Made by a program: the position numbers and the translations under genes. From Steinernema hermaphroditum (taxonomy: Eukaryota > Nematoda > Chromadorea > Rhabditida > Steinernematidae), in contig CM059622.1 of the NCBI GenBank assembly GCA_030435675.1, positions 10,850,001 to 10,914,000 on the forward strand: a stretch of 64,000 nucleotides of DNA. The letters are read 5' to 3'. Below the pieces are notes generated by a model. That model was not told where the DNA came from. It saw only the letters and a list, made by a program, of their open reading frames with translations, and searched no databases. Each line of letters begins with the position of its first letter. Position 1 is the stretch's first letter. Of this stretch, positions 11,846-24,073 are shown in pieces.

Positions 11846-12420
11846 ATAGATTTTGATTAATAGACTGTTATATGATATACGGTATGTATGCGTTCAGGTA
11901 CGGTACTTCCGCGTCCTTATCGGAGAAGATGAGGAAGTTGTAGAAAATGGAAAGCGATTAAGCGTTGCAACATGGAATATTTAATTAGCATCAAGCGCGT
12001 CCGCGCCGAGTAGAGAGTACAGAGAGTTCCACTTCCGGGTTGCGAGAAAAAGAAACAAAACCTAAAAAGGGTCACGCAGCCTAATTCGGGGGATTGGCCT
12101 TCGCATGGGTCCAATAGGGAACTCCACCCCCTCGACGAAGTTCCACTTCAAAAACCTATAAATAGAAGCTCTTCTATGTTTCCATTATTCCTAGCTTTCC
12201 ATGTGTTCTAGATTTAATTTGCTCTGGCAATTGAAAATAGAAGAATATAAGATAAACAAAATAAATACCATAAAAAACAACTGTTTATATTTTAGAGAAT
12301 TTGTTAATAAAAAGCAAGAAGATTGCATTAACATATGTCAAAAGGAAGTCAAAAGGCAAAAATTGTTTCTTGTGGCATTCGTTTTTGATAGCGATTGTCT
12401 TGTCTAATCCCCTATATATA
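11846..12420. other. Non-coding, AT-rich 3' flank of the valyl-tRNA synthetase gene
   Basis: No supported gene. Two copies of the heptamer TACGGTA occur at 11878 and 11899. From about 12170 to 12400 the DNA is AT-rich with scattered AATAAA-like words. The ORFs here are short and have no protein-like composition. Confidence 0.5.
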
Positions 12421-12424
12421 AATG

Positions 12425-12590
12425 GAGAACCGACGGGTCCGTTGGTCTGTTTGTGTGTGTGTGTGTGTGTGTGTTTTTCCGTGAGCACGGGGAAAACACC
12501 CACACAAAATAAGGACCCCGAGGGGAACCGAACCCGGCACCGCCCGCTTACAAACGAAGCACGTTCGCAATGAGCCACACAAGCAGTTGA
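12425..12590 (-). mobile_element. tRNA-derived SINE-like element
   Basis: On the minus strand, 12590 to about 12515 reads like a degenerate tRNA gene: GTGGCTCATTGCGAACG resembles the internal A box, a seven-base loop TTTGTAA follows, and GGGTTCGGTTCCCC is a near-consensus B box. The putative anticodon would be TGT (Thr), but the stems do not pair fully. Downstream on the same strand a GC-rich linker leads to an (AC)n run. A tRNA-like head, a body and a simple-sequence tail is the standard build of a SINE. I see no second full copy in this window, so the element family cannot be delimited. A decayed tRNA pseudogene is the main alternative. Confidence 0.45.
12452..12474. repeat. (GT)n microsatellite
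   Basis: About eleven GT units on the plus strand. It lies at the 3' side of the SINE-like element when read on the minus strand. Confidence 0.9.
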
Positions 12591-12699
12591 CATGGAAGCA
12601 CTATACTTCCACCATATCTCTGGGGACGCAAGGCTTTGCGTTTCTTTACAGTTTCTGTGCCGTTTTTAGCGTATTTTTTAGTTTTCAGTTTTTTGGACA

Positions 12700-12900
12700 A
12701 CTTCAGCCATTTGCATGAGCACCAATCTTGCCGCCCGCAGGGCTATGGTGTCTTGCCGCCCGCAGGGCTACAGTTTTAGGCCCCAACTTCAGCCCTATCC
12801 ATGAGCACCAATCTTGCCGCCCGCAGGGCTATGGTGTCTTGCCGCCCGCAGGGCTACAGTTTTAGGCCCCAACTTCAGCCCTATCCATGAGCACCTAATT
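12700..12900. repeat. 86-bp direct tandem repeat, two copies
   Basis: The block from the first CACCAATCTTG (12719) recurs 86 bp later almost unchanged. Each unit itself holds two copies of CTTGCCGCCCGCAGGGCTA, so this 19-base word occurs four times. The word contains GCCGCCCGCAGGGC, which is partly self-complementary. No coding frame is apparent. Confidence 0.9.
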
Positions 12901-15900
12901 GGCTTTTAGTACCTGGAGGGCGCGAATTCGCGCGCAGCCGGGTTTATTGCCTTTAATTCGTCTATAATCGTGATTGTGACTTCCAAGACGACAGCTCAAA
13001 ATCATAAGATGCTTATTCACTCTGCTTTTTTTTGTTTTAATCTCGAAATTTCGTTGACCCTATTGAGATAAGAATCCACGCTTGGAACTTACAAGAGCAC
13101 ATCCTCAAATAATATGGAGGGGGAGGGGTAATACAGATTGGGCAGCGAAATTTCCCAGTGTTAGATCAGGGGAATTTCGTTACATTACCAATCACAACAG
13201 ACTTGCTTATGTGCTTTGGACTCCTATGCCCAGCCTCTAGTCCATTCAGCACATTTCAGCTCGATCGCTTGTTCATTTTTGTGTGAGACTACGTTTTAGT
13301 TCGACTATTTCAAAAATCGTTCTTCGAAGAATTCGAAGGCAACATTTGAAGTCCTCCTCTTCTCATTTTCACTTCTTCCGTCCTCTAGTCTATTTCTAGT
13401 CTATCCCCTCCTCTAGTCTATCCTCTAGTCTAACAAGCGCCTCATTGCTGGCACAGCCCTCCTGCGCCATAGTAACATACCGTATCCGCTAGCAGGAACT
13501 AACTCTAAAACAAAGAAACCTTGTTTTTGTGTCCTCTGCACTTTTTGACCCAAAATCCGCGACCTGCGATCTAATCTCTCCTTCTTCTTACTTTACTAGT
13601 TTCACTTCCTCGTTCGCGATACGGTCACCTGACACCGCGGGATATTAATGCACTTCTTCTGAGGGGAGGTCTAATTATGACCCCTAGAAGGAGATTCTTC
13701 AAGTCTTCTTGCACTTTTCGGATATTTTTAGCGACACTAAGCCATCTCCTAAAGCGATGTTTTAGGGGAGCCAACGCACAACCTGGGACATGGACTTAGC
13801 GCTGTCCTAAGCACACTTCTTTGTTTTTTTTGTGAGGCGCTTATCAATATTTCATCTAAATGACAATAAAAAGCTCTCAGGGTCATCTAAGGATAGGGCG
13901 TCTCTCGTCGGGTCCTCCCGTAGGAGATAAGCCATTAACGTTATTTATAGCGACCAATCCCACCCTCCGAGTTAATTCGTTTTTATTGCCTCTGGGGGTG
14001 CACCGTGCTCTGTTTGTTTAGCCTCCAAACACGGCGACTTTAGAGAAACGCGACACTTCGGGTCGAGAACTTCCTCTTGTGCGACCTTGCTCGCAAAAAA
14101 CGGAACCCCCGTTTTTCGCGTCGTAAATAATTTTTCGTCAGTTTGCGTCTTTTTCTGCACATCGCGTTTTTGCACGCCACAAAGGACAAATGCCCTTTGC
14201 GCGCCGCACGCGTGCCCATCGCCGACAAGAAGGAAGTCGGCCACCCCGGTTTTTGTGGCTGACCAACTGCGGTCGGTCTAAAAAGCGATAACTCTCCCCT
14301 CCCGGTCTTCGTCGTCGGCGCCTGCGGCGATAGAACACTTCCGCGTTATGTTTTGTCTTCTGCAAAAACGGAACGATCCGACGGTCGGCGCAATGCGGTT
14401 GGCCCGCCGGTTCCCGCGGCGGGCGTCTCCTATCTGCGCCAGGGAGGACTTCCTCATCAAACGTGTTCGCCCGCCGCTACCGTAGTCACCGCTCGCTTTT
14501 TGGTGGGGTCCAACTGGAGGGTTCTTTGAGTTTTGTGCTTTGGCGTCAAGGACAACTGGAGGGTTCTTTGAGTTTTGTGCTTTGGCGTCAAGGTCTGTAC
14601 AAAAAAGTTCTGATTCGATTTTCGTTTCCGAAGATCTCTTAAATTCCGAGGTCTCCCTTTTCGGTCGGCTCTAGGAATGCATTCCGAATATTTACCGTAG
14701 TTTTCAACCATTTAGCTTCTTTATGAAGGGTGTTGTATGTCTCACATATTATAATTCGACGTTGGACATTCATTATGCAAATTACAAAAAATGTTAATAT
14801 TTCTATAAAAATTTGAGTTTTTTTTTCCACAAAATTTATCCGGCTAAATCCCAAAATACCTTTACTGCTTAAGATTATTGTAACTTCAAATAAAAATATT
14901 TTCGGTAGTTAGACAGATACCCAAAACAGTTGGTTTCAGCTTTCATAAATAGAGCAAGAATTTATTGTTTTCGAGAAGGTGCCTGAACGGAATATTTCGT
15001 TCCTTATTGCCCATCGCAAAGTGGCTCATTAATAATCTCCTCTGTGTGCAATCTTCGGAGGAAGCCTTTTAGTTTCGAACCACCCTGAACTTCATTTTCA
15101 TTACCGTAGTCTCAGTCTCAACCTCTATTTCTACTATAATGCACCGCCATAAATAAATCCGAACGATTCATTTTTTTTTGCGATTCAAGTTGTTCCTTTC
15201 ATCTACCGTATCCTTTGTTCGGAAGAGTGACAGACCCCTCCGCGATGATATATCGGAGTGCAAGTTGTTTTTGCACGCGTGAGGCGGACGTCCTCAGATG
15301 AGTTATCTCATACGCGCCACTGTAGGTTCCATTTCCTTTCCTCGCCCTCCCCATCACTAATTAATGACGTGTTTCCACACAATCGGGTGATTTCATTAGG
15401 GGTGGGCGCGTCGGAGGGTGAGAGCTAATCTCTGAAGTGACGAGTGCTTTGTACTTTCGTTTGCGCGCCGATGCACTTTCGTCAAGAGGACCGAGTGGCG
15501 ACATTAATCTCGGCGGTCTAGCAGGGTGGTCTTTGATGACACACATTTCCGGCGGCGTCGATCATTAAGTGGCGGATCCCCAATGGTGTAGCGGGATCGA
15601 AAATGCCCGGTGATGATTATTCATTTCGCGATGACTCAGGCTACCGTCACACCTAAAGTTTTACAAAATCACGCGCTCTTCTTCATGTCGAAGCCACCTT
15701 TCCTATTTGATGACAGCTTCATCCCTTGGTAATTTCCGGCAATTAGTAGGCCATTTTTAGCGAAATGAGGATGCACTTGCCTGGAAGCCGTGAATGTCGG
15801 ATTACCGTTTATACGCAGGATTCTCAATTCTTCACAAATTTGCAGAATAACTTTGCACTTTATTAGCACTTTGCACTTTGTGGGCCAAACACCGTCCTGC

Positions 15901-16846
15901 AAGCAAAGGAATTTTTGATGGAACGCCGCCATCACAAGGACATCCGATTTTGCTTTCGACGGTCTGAAAACATCTCGCCGAAGTCAAAATAAAGACATGA
16001 TTTGACTGGCTCTTTACAGCAGCGATGCCGATCAAATCTGAGACCAACGAGTCCGGATTTTCAGTACAGGTTTCCGATTCGTCGGCATCGCTGACCATCG
16101 GAGCATTCACACAGATGACAGCTAAATACCTCTTTTCTTCTACGATAAACTTATTAACAATTCGCAGTTGAATTTAGAATTCTAGTGAAAGACGATTATT
16201 AGATAGGGAGATTTTGTCATTTTCTCCAGGTTTTCGATCACTTTAACACTGAATTGAATTATTTCAATTTCCCAGAATCTTTGGCACTTCCAATCACTGA
16301 TCAGACCACCCTGTTAGTACCAGTTCCCGTTTCCATACCTGAAAGTGCACTCCCACGGCCTTTATAAGTCATGAACATGCACTTTTGGCGATGAAAATAA
16401 AAAGTCTCGGGCGCCAGGCAGGAAAACATGTTGTTGCAGACTGTCCGACGGATGCCGTTCGCCTACCGTCTATAAAAGAGGCCCACCGCATTTATGAGAT
16501 AAGGGGGATTATACTTATGTTTCTATAAGAACGGTTGAGATGTTCCTCTGTTTTCTACAGACCTCGGAAACGCCTTCAAGCTTTGTAGTCACACGCTTAT
16601 TTTTTATCCTTTCGTGAGGCACCCTTCTTGAAGACGAAGTTGATCTGTTCGGTGTCGTTCTGTTGTTGCGTTCTGGCGCCTTGTGTGCTTATCACCCCTT
16701 ATCACCTAAGATATATTTCAGACTGCTAGCGCATCCAGCAGGTCCAAAAATGAATTTAGCCGCTGAGTCATCGCTCTGCTCAACCCTCCACCATCTCCTC
16801 ACTTTGGATCCTCTTCCAAAAGCGAAGACCATAGGTGGTCCCAGAA
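12901..16846. other. Long non-coding stretch with no supported gene
   Basis: I found no ORF with a recognisable domain and no chain of exons with matching splice phases. The region contains poly-T runs, several TACCGTA heptamers (for example 14478, 14693, 15102 and 15204) and a 42-bp tandem duplication. A short purine-poor cluster of CTCTAGTCTA words lies near 13385-13435. Promoter elements of the gene starting at 16847 may lie near its 3' end. Confidence 0.4.
14511..14594. repeat. 42-bp tandem duplication, two copies
   Basis: The unit starting CAACTGGAGGGTTCTTTGAG occurs at 14511 and again at 14553 with no visible differences over the whole unit. It appears to be a recent local duplication in non-coding DNA. 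Confidence 0.9.
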
Positions 16847-17709
16847 ATGTCTATTTTCTCTTCTGTTTGGACGACTTGCCGTCCACTTCCACCTGTAAGC
16901 CCCGAAAAGATTCCCTCCGATCATTCCTTTCTAGATGTGGTCTCTACGGTAATAGTGGCCCTCTATTCCGTGGCTGCGACGTCGTCGGGTGTCACTTTTT
17001 TCTTCACTTTTGTGGTTTTCGTCTTCTATGCCACAAAAGTGTGTCTCGAGAGCACAAATCTATCTTCTTCGCCGCTGAACCGCAGATCCGAAGACGGTCT
17101 GTCGGGTTGGTTTCAACCCTAATGACCCAATTGATCATTATTTTTCAGAAGATGACGTGTCAAACCTGTCAGCGAGTGGGAGGTCGGTCTTACCCGAGAA
17201 GGCGGTAAATTTGTGATCGATCTTCGCATCATAACTGAGTGGTTATAGTATTTCGAGCACGTTGTAGTCGAGGAGGACCAGAAGATAGTGATGTTGCTGG
17301 AAAGGTGTGACACCTTCCAGAAGGTCGTAACGAGACAGAATGCCGAGATTAGGATGTTGACGGACATCGTCACAGGACAGGTCGACTACGTCCACCAGAT
17401 GTCACGTGGTTGGATTTCAGTTGCACTTGTGGATTGACCATATTGAGCTGTTTCAGAAGTGATAACGAAAGGCGACGCGGCGGAAGAGGATGAAGAAGTC
17501 TTGGAGTTCGACGAAGAGATCAACGAGCAGATGGAAGGGGATTATCCGGCCTGTTCCCTTGAGGTAACGTTTAGGATGTTCTTTAGAATCTCAAAAGTTG
17601 AAGCTAAGCATTAGCCCTAATGACATACGTTAATCCCCAGGTTCGAAGAATCTTCTGCCTACTCTCTTTGCACATTCTTTTCAAACTCTCTTGTTGTAGA
17701 GCGCTTTGA
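16847..17709 (+). CDS. Unrecognised single-pass membrane protein with coiled-coil tail
   Basis: The exon chain 16847-17096, 17149-17204, 17249-17408 and 17457-17563 keeps the frame through three 44-52 bp GT...AG introns. It reads about 191 residues from ATG, MSIFSSVWTTCRPLPPVSPE. A hydrophobic span covers about residues 28-56 (VVSTVIVALYSV and VTFFFTFVVFVFY). It is followed by a Ser/Glu-rich linker, an amphipathic helix (MLLERCDTFQKVVTRQNAEI) and a very acidic end (DAAEEDEEVLEFDEEINEQM). The 3' end is uncertain. An intron to 17641 adds 22 hydrophobic residues and stops at 17709; if that intron is not used, the stop is at 17614. I do not recognise the family. The support is the matching splice phases and the sensible protein composition; no function is proposed. 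Confidence 0.55.
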
Positions 17710-17869
17710 AACTCAAAATTTGGATTCATGCTTTCTCAGTCACTCCATATCGCTGATGCTATCTCCACCTAAGTTTTATCTCTCTTTCGAAGCCACATGG
17801 TGACTATCTGACTCTCGTAGATCGCGCTCCCTCATCCACTCCCTTACCCTTCCTTATCAGCCGCGACTC

Positions 17870-18232
17870 ATCAACCCCTACTCGGATTTCGTTCTCTTTC
17901 TTGCGCCTTTTCCCGCATCTCGCCGTAAACAATCGCTTTTCGACAGATCACTGCGGAGATGCCCCACAGAAACGGCGCTCTCTACTTTGATCCTGCCTCT
18001 CCCTTCCGAAGCTCCATGCCCTTTCGCGCCTCTTTTTCTCTTCGGCGATCCGCTTTTACGACTTTCGGTTCGAAAACTTCTTTGTCCCCAAAAGCGCATC
18101 TGTCAAAGAGCGGCCAATGTGCAGGTGGCCCTTACTCGGTGGTACGGTACGGCGCTAACTCAGCCATTCAAACTTTCAAAGCGTCATTGTCGCTACGGGT
18201 TTCGCGCGCTCTCCTGTTCAAGGGGCGGGCCC
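17870..18232 (+). repeat. Dispersed 363-bp repeat, copy 1
   Basis: The stretch from TCAACCCCTACTCGG to CAAGGGGCGGG recurs in inverted orientation at 32421-32783, with roughly ten differences by eye. It contains the short palindrome-like GGTACGGTACGGCGC and the word CTAACTCAGCCATTCAAAC. No terminal inverted repeats or target duplications are evident at its edges. Open frames in it are present in both copies (MPHRNGALYFDPASPFR...) but are short and not protein-like. It could be a solo LTR, a MITE or another non-autonomous element. Confidence 0.85.
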
Positions 18233-20000
18233 TTTGTTTTCATGGGCGACGTTGAGCATTATCTGTAAAGCTCCTGATTAAGATTTTGTCGGTTTGAAAA
18301 AATACAAAATTTCTCTCAGTCGGTGTTTTCTTTCGTATATTTTTTTCATTATTGCGATAAGCGTTTAAGAAGGTTGCGTCCCTTCGTAAAGGATCTATCA
18401 CCGACGGTGGAGCAGTCGGCATATGGTCCTTCGATGGTTGCGAATTAAATAAAGCGGAAAGCCTCGGAAAAGTGTCAAGTGGCTGTGCTCCAAAACATGC
18501 ACTTACTCACTAAAAGCTTTTCCGCGGCCTCCCGATACGAGATGTTTGGAAGCCCCGGCTTTCTCAAAATCTCATTTCCGATTTGCGCCGATCTCGTGAA
18601 CCCCGATTGCGAGCCTTGTTTCTTTTTTATCTCTTATTAGCTCCAGGGAGGTCCTCTCCATCGCGGAGTCCTCACCGTGGAATAATTGCATCTAATTCGA
18701 TCTTCATTAGTATTTGTAGCGCAGTTGCACGGAAAACGGCGGTGGTCGGCGATCGTGCGCTTCACGTGACTTATCAATAATTCGGCAGAAGCATATGCGC
18801 GCTAATTGAGTTTTTCCGGCGCCCCACACGTTTCCAGCAATCGGGCGAGTTCGGTGAACGACGTGCGCCGTCGATGTCAGATTATGCGCTTTTTGTGCCT
18901 TTGGCGGGCGATTTGATGAAATTATGGACGAAAACAGCTACATCAAGGACGGTCGAAGGAGGTTACATTTCTAGAACACCTGAGGAGAGGAAATCAGGAA
19001 TCGACTAATTGGCTTGAATTGAGTGTTAATGTTTCCTGGACGGCTTCTGGGATGATCTTGCAGTTGAAGTTATTTGAAACCAAAAAAAAAACAAAAGGAG
19101 TTTGTAAATGGCATATTGTTGGCTATCCGCGGATAATCGCACCCACTTTCAAGCAGATTTTCTCATTTAAACCTTAATCGGTTTTACGCCAATTTTATAT
19201 CTGGCATCATCGAAAGACCACCGTCTTCTTCCTCACAATTATCTTAACTACTCTGCACGCCAATTATCTACTTTCTCAGTACCTTTGCGTTTTGTGTCTT
19301 CCATTTGCCATTTAACTGTATACGAATTGTTAATTGGCTTGCTTGGTTGGCGACCATTCTCTATTCAGGCGACTGCGGCTACGGTATTTCGAAGCGGTAT
19401 TCAGAAATAGTTGTGCTCCTGTTGCTCACAATTAACTTAATCGTCTTCAAAGCCTCACAATTAAACTCTCAATTACCTCCACTTTGCGGAGCGTGCTCCC
19501 AGTTGCCGACGCTTTGGGGGCGGAGATGCGCACTCCTGCTGCTCTTCCCTCCCTTCTTTCATGGGCTTATTGTCGCCACATCCCGATCTTTCCCTTTTCA
19601 CACCTTTTCGCTCTTCGGCACCTTCTATCCAAAGAACTTTTCTTTCTATCTCCAAAATGGTAAACATGTTTATGCACGCTTGTGCAGCGCCGATATAAAA
19701 CCGCCGGAGATGACCCTCATCGGTAAACAGCGTGAAAAACAGTATTTCTCAACCAGGATACCGTAATCCATAATCCAAAAGAAGAAGGCCTACATCCGCC
19801 GTGCGTGGCAAAGCGGGAGGTCTGGGAAAGAGAAAAAGTTCCGAGAATCGGCAAAATGACCTTTTTTGAAAGAAACTTTCCTGCCTCCTTATAATCGCTA
19901 ATTAACTTCTTTCGCTCCTCGATTGCAGGACTCGTTTAATTTTACGTCAGCCTTGCAACCAATCTCTTAGCTAATACCGTAATCATTTCAGATCTGCGAG
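18233..20000. other. Non-coding region upstream of the 20-kb gene
   Basis: No supported coding exons. The ORF at 19305-19766 has no domain and is not flanked by good splice sites. TACGGTA/TACCGTA words lie at 19380, 19759 and 19975. An acceptor CATTTCAG ends at 19991, ten bases before the next start codon. The last few hundred bases probably include the promoter of that gene. Confidence 0.4.
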
Positions 20001-20582
20001 ATGGACTCCATCCTTAAACCCCTTGAACTGGCCGACTTCCTTTCGCGCCATAGAGACATCATCGGCACACCCGCTGAGCTCCAGAAGGACAAGCCGCTTA
20101 ACTCTCAGCTGCAGGCCTACTTCGGCGAAGCCCGCTTTATCAGCCCGTACAACGAAGAGGAGCTGGCAGAAGAGTGCCTAGAGCTTCTCAAGGTCCACGA
20201 AGACGAACTCGGTCGTCTTTCGGACGATGGAACGCGGTACAGCCGCGCCTTCCACCTCCTTAGAAAGTACTACCTGGTAGTGCAGATGGAAGAATCGCCG
20301 ACTCCCTCGTACAGCGCCAAGAAGGAGTTCCTCGACACATGGAACGACCTGCTTGCCCAAATCCCGAGCAAGGACGAGGTCCGCGCCAACAACCCCGATT
20401 GGGACGAGTACAAGGTCCAGCTGTTCGAAGAACTCAAGAACCCCGAGCGTCTCTTCGAGCTGACCAAAGACGAGGAAGCCCTTCGGAAGGCCTTCAGCGT
20501 CCTGGCTGAGAATGCCATGGGCGACATTGCCGAAGAACCCGAGGAATCTGAGGACGAGGGCCTCGAGGCCGATTTCCCGTAA
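20001..20582 (+). CDS. Unknown acidic protein, short paralogue of the 25-kb minus-strand gene
   Basis: A single exon of 193 residues, starting ten bases after an ATTTCAG acceptor. I know no family for it. It matches the protein encoded at 25068-26899 over its whole length. HRDIIGTPAEL aligns with HEDFFGTPANL; GTRYSRAFHLL aligns with ADRYRRFFEHL; and KKEFLDTWNDLLAQIPSKDE plus NPDWDE aligns with LQEFLRSYDTIRHQIPPLDE plus NPDWDE. The larger paralogue has about 150 extra residues in the middle. The C-terminus is very acidic (EEPEESEDEGLEADFP). There is no signal peptide or membrane span, so it is likely intracellular. Proline-bounded helices dominate; function unknown. Confidence 0.7.
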   Translation: MDSILKPLELADFLSRHRDIIGTPAELQKDKPLNSQLQAYFGEARFISPYNEEELAEECLELLKVHEDELGRLSDDGTRYSRAFHLLRKYYLVVQMEESPTPSYSAKKEFLDTWNDLLAQIPSKDEVRANNPDWDEYKVQLFEELKNPERLFELTKDEEALRKAFSVLAENAMGDIAEEPEESEDEGLEADFP

Positions 20583-23125
20583 GGCCTGTACATTATTCCC
20601 TTCACACTGCCACTCACCATTGTATCTATTCTTGTCCTCTTCGCCGCGAATGTCAACTCCTCATCCTTTCTACTTGTACTTTTCCTAGTGCCTAGCGCAC
20701 TTTCCTCGGATACTCGATCTCACGTTGTTACTCATACTGCATACTGTTAATTTTAATTGTTAATACAGATTTCCTCAGATTCCTACACATAATAAATTAT
20801 TCATATCACGGTGTCTCCGTGTGCCTAGAAGAACGGCGTGGTTGGAAAAGCAGCTGAAGAAGTTGGAGGTCAACTCACAAGAACTGAAAAAAATCGACCA
20901 TTTCAGCGCTTGGGTGACTCCAGTTTCTCCAGGTAACTCGTGCCGCTGAGGGGCAGCAGTGAGAGAGTTGATAGTTATCTTCACATTCTGTACAAGAAAA
21001 AAAAACAAATACATGGGTGCAATTAGGTGCTGAGAACTGTGAATTTATGTTAACGTCTGGTTCCATTGAAAGTTCATTATATGAGAACTACTAATGTTTG
21101 AATTATGAAAGAGATACTGAATCTTTGGATATGCGGCTCCAAGCATTCGTACATGTGTGGCTACGCACAACAACGGGCCGAAGAGAGATCTTATTGGCCG
21201 TTACAGTGCAATCGATCTGGACGAAGCAGCGTAGATTACGGTGGATCAGGGCGCCAACGCTGAAATGGGCCATCCTTTCCCTCTGTTTTAGTTTAGTTTA
21301 TGGTCGATTCTTTCTTAGTGCCCTTGCACGTACTTATCACCACACCCAAATGTCTTTCAATCAATCACTCCCCCACCACCCACCTTTTTCTTTGAAAAAA
21401 TACTTTCACGGTACCAGCTGTTCTTCTCCGTTGCCCAATTTGGGTCGACACAAAACCAGAAACCATTCAGTACCACTATTTCTTGATCGAATGGAAACTG
21501 AAGTTGACGTAAGGCATCAGTCGTGCCACGATTGTTGCCAATAGAGGCGGCTAAGTCGAGTCGCAACAACTCATTTTTATGTGGGCACTTGATCCTCGAC
21601 ACATCTTTCGTGATCATAGCCCGAAATCTAAATCTGAATTCATTTTCCGACTGCCCTTCAGTTCTTCTACTCCGTTTCCTCTTTCCTACGGTACGCGCTC
21701 TAATTTCTCTCCAAATTTCGTTTAATTTTTCTTAAAAATATTTGCGTCGCAACAAAAAGCGCCACTTCCTTATTAATTAGCCCGAGAATCCGAAGTGGCG
21801 CCCTCCACTCGCCACTTCCTCTTTTTTGAGTCGACTCATCCGTTTACCGGCGGCGGTGGGTAAGCGATAATTCGGTGGCAATAAAATTTTATCGCCTTGT
21901 AAGGACCCCCCTCCTTTGCGGGGAGAGAGAAAGTCGATTCCGTTGATCTCGACTGAATTCACCTACCGTACTGATCGGTAGCAATCCTAAAGTGATAAAA
22001 CAAGATCTATGGACGATCTCCACCCACCGCAGCGCTAATAGGCCTGCCGCCCTCTGACGAGGAAGTGCCTAGCCCGTTTTTGCGCCGAAACGAAACGATG
22101 AAAAAGTGGATCGCGTTTGCGTAATCGGAGGTTCGAAGAATTCGGATTTAGACGAACACGGAAGTGGAACGCCGATTATGATGGATTGGAGGATAAGCGA
22201 GGGCGTTCTGATCGGCGGTGTACGGTAGGTGAGTTTATTTTTAGATACGAGGGTATACCCTGGAGGCCAATTAGTGTAATATGTCTTTCGAATGTTCTCG
22301 ATGAGCAAAAGAAAGTCACGTAATCACAAGAAGATCACAGCTTACCAGAAGTGTGTAGTAAAGCTTTCATTGAAGGCGAAAAAGTACTACTATGGAGAGC
22401 CTATCATTGTTGTCAGAATGACCACTACAGAGTGGCCTACAAAGAATACGACTTGAGCAACCTTTACTGTACACAAAGTTTGCAATGGTGATAAAGAACA
22501 GAACGCAATTTTGGTTTTAATTCATTGACCGGATTGTCGGCTGGACTGAAGATAGCAAAGAATGAGGCGTTGTGTTCTTTATCACTTGGCATGCATGCAT
22601 GCATGCACATTGCATGTCTAGTCAATGTCGAAAGTGCATCCCTGTTTGTCCTGATGACTGTGGTATGTGGTTTCCACCATTTTATTATTGCACAACCACT
22701 ACACAACATAAACATTTAGGACTAATCACGGAAGAAGTCACACAAGTACATATATATTGAACATAACTGGAACGTCGGATGCTATTTGGAAAAGGGAGGA
22801 GTCCCTTTGATGGGGAGACTAGAAACCGGACATTCGATAGAAGTCAAGAGAGCTTTTAGAATATAATGGACTAGATATATGCGAGATCAAAAGAGGAACG
22901 AGATCTAGAATTCTTCAAAGATACTACTTTGAAACACCGGAAGAAGACGATGAACTAGCAGTGAGGATTGGAAGTGCCTCGATTGGGCAGGACTAATATG
23001 TTTAGCCGGTGAGGCTGATGGCGACAACGATGAGATCGTGTAAACAGGGTGGAATCTGACGTTGATCGAAGGATTTGATAACTCATATGGATCATATATA
23101 CTTGATGGACGCAGACTAAGGACGT
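20583..23125. other. Non-coding region between convergent genes
   Basis: The converging genes end at 20582 (plus) and 23126 (minus). A plus-strand frame at about 20826-20950 (TAWLEKQLKKLEVNSQELKK) looks helical but has no start codon or splice context and runs into a stop. An (ATGC)n palindrome lies at about 22590-22608. TACGGTA/TACCGTA words occur near 21687, 21964 and 22218. Nothing else is supported. Confidence 0.4.
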
Positions 23126-24073
23126 TCAAGATTCGCTGGCGGTACTGCGGGCGCTGAGAGTGAGGCGATCTGATTCGTCCTGAGAGGCGATTCCCTCGTC
23201 TTCTGTGGGAGGGTCGCCCTCCTCAATGGCGCCTTCTCCCCCCATGTTCTGGCAAACCCTCTTGGCAGCCGTGATCAGCGTAGCGTACTGCGTTCCGCTG
23301 ATTCTTTTAGAACAGGTGGGTCCTGGCGACGTTCCCCGGAGGGGAAGGATACGAATCTGTGTAGGGGGCACCTTCGGGGGGCGCGGAGGACGCGCCGCCG
23401 GGTACGAGATCTCGGTGCGGATCCTCCATCTCTGCGCGATTCCCGGGCGTTGTCGACTGAGGACGTCGATCTCGGCCTCTCCACCAAGGAACTCCTGATT
23501 CTGCTCGGGCTGGTCTCGGTTCTCGCGTGGCATGCTGACTTGGCGAAACTCGCGGTCGATTTCTTCGAGCTCTTCCAGTTGGCGGCGTCCTTTCGACGAC
23601 TCCAGCATGCCACGCACTTCCTCGTGCACTTCTCTCTGGTTCTGAGGGGGTGTGATGCCGTAGAGGAAGTTGTAGAGGTCGTCGTCCAAGGGGACGGATG
23701 GACGGGGAGGTTGGATCTGGTTCTGGGCACCATTCTGGAATGGAACAATGAGTGATTGCAAAGAAACGATTTTGTCCATTTATTCTCTAATTTTGGTGAA
23801 AAGCTGAATTCTTCGCGTGATCTACAGTTCTGAAGAGCAAGATACTTACTCCTTGTCTTTGTTCTGCACTCTGTGCTCCGTTGTCGTTTTGCTGACGAGC
23901 ACGCTGAAATTGGATAGTCCGTTTTTTCGTTCCCAGAGCACTCATACCGAGGGAGAGCTCTCGTCCTCGGTGGTCTGTTCCGCATCCTCGTCCTCCGAGA
24001 TGTATTCGTACTGGGGGCCTCGTTCCTCCTCATCGCTGGACGGAACGAAATCGTCACCTCCGGAGTTGCGCAT
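23126..24073 (-). CDS. Unknown acidic/proline-rich protein (last gene of the minus-strand cluster)
   Basis: Three exons read on the minus strand (23948-24073, 23850-23903, 23126-23734) join in phase 0 and give 262 residues. The start MRNSGGDDFVPSSDEEERGP lies eight bases after a TTTTCAG acceptor. The first third is acidic and Gln-rich; the middle has a Glu/Arg-rich helix (RRQLEELEEIDREFRQ); then comes a Pro/Arg stretch (YPAARPPRPPKVPP); the end carries TEDEGIASQDESD. The last motif is shared in form with the two genes upstream. No known domain, signal peptide or membrane span. Its spacing (about 210 bp after the previous stop) would suit a downstream gene of an operon. Function unknown. Confidence 0.6.

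Noticed and set aside
17959..18255. ORF in the dispersed repeat (MPHRNGALYFDPASPF)
   Set aside because: Kept in both copies only because the repeat copies are nearly identical; composition is unlike a protein and there is no domain.
20826..20960. Helical peptide frame TAWLEKQLKKLEVNSQELKK
   Set aside because: No start codon, no acceptor in phase and an early stop; could be a pseudogene scrap but unsupported.
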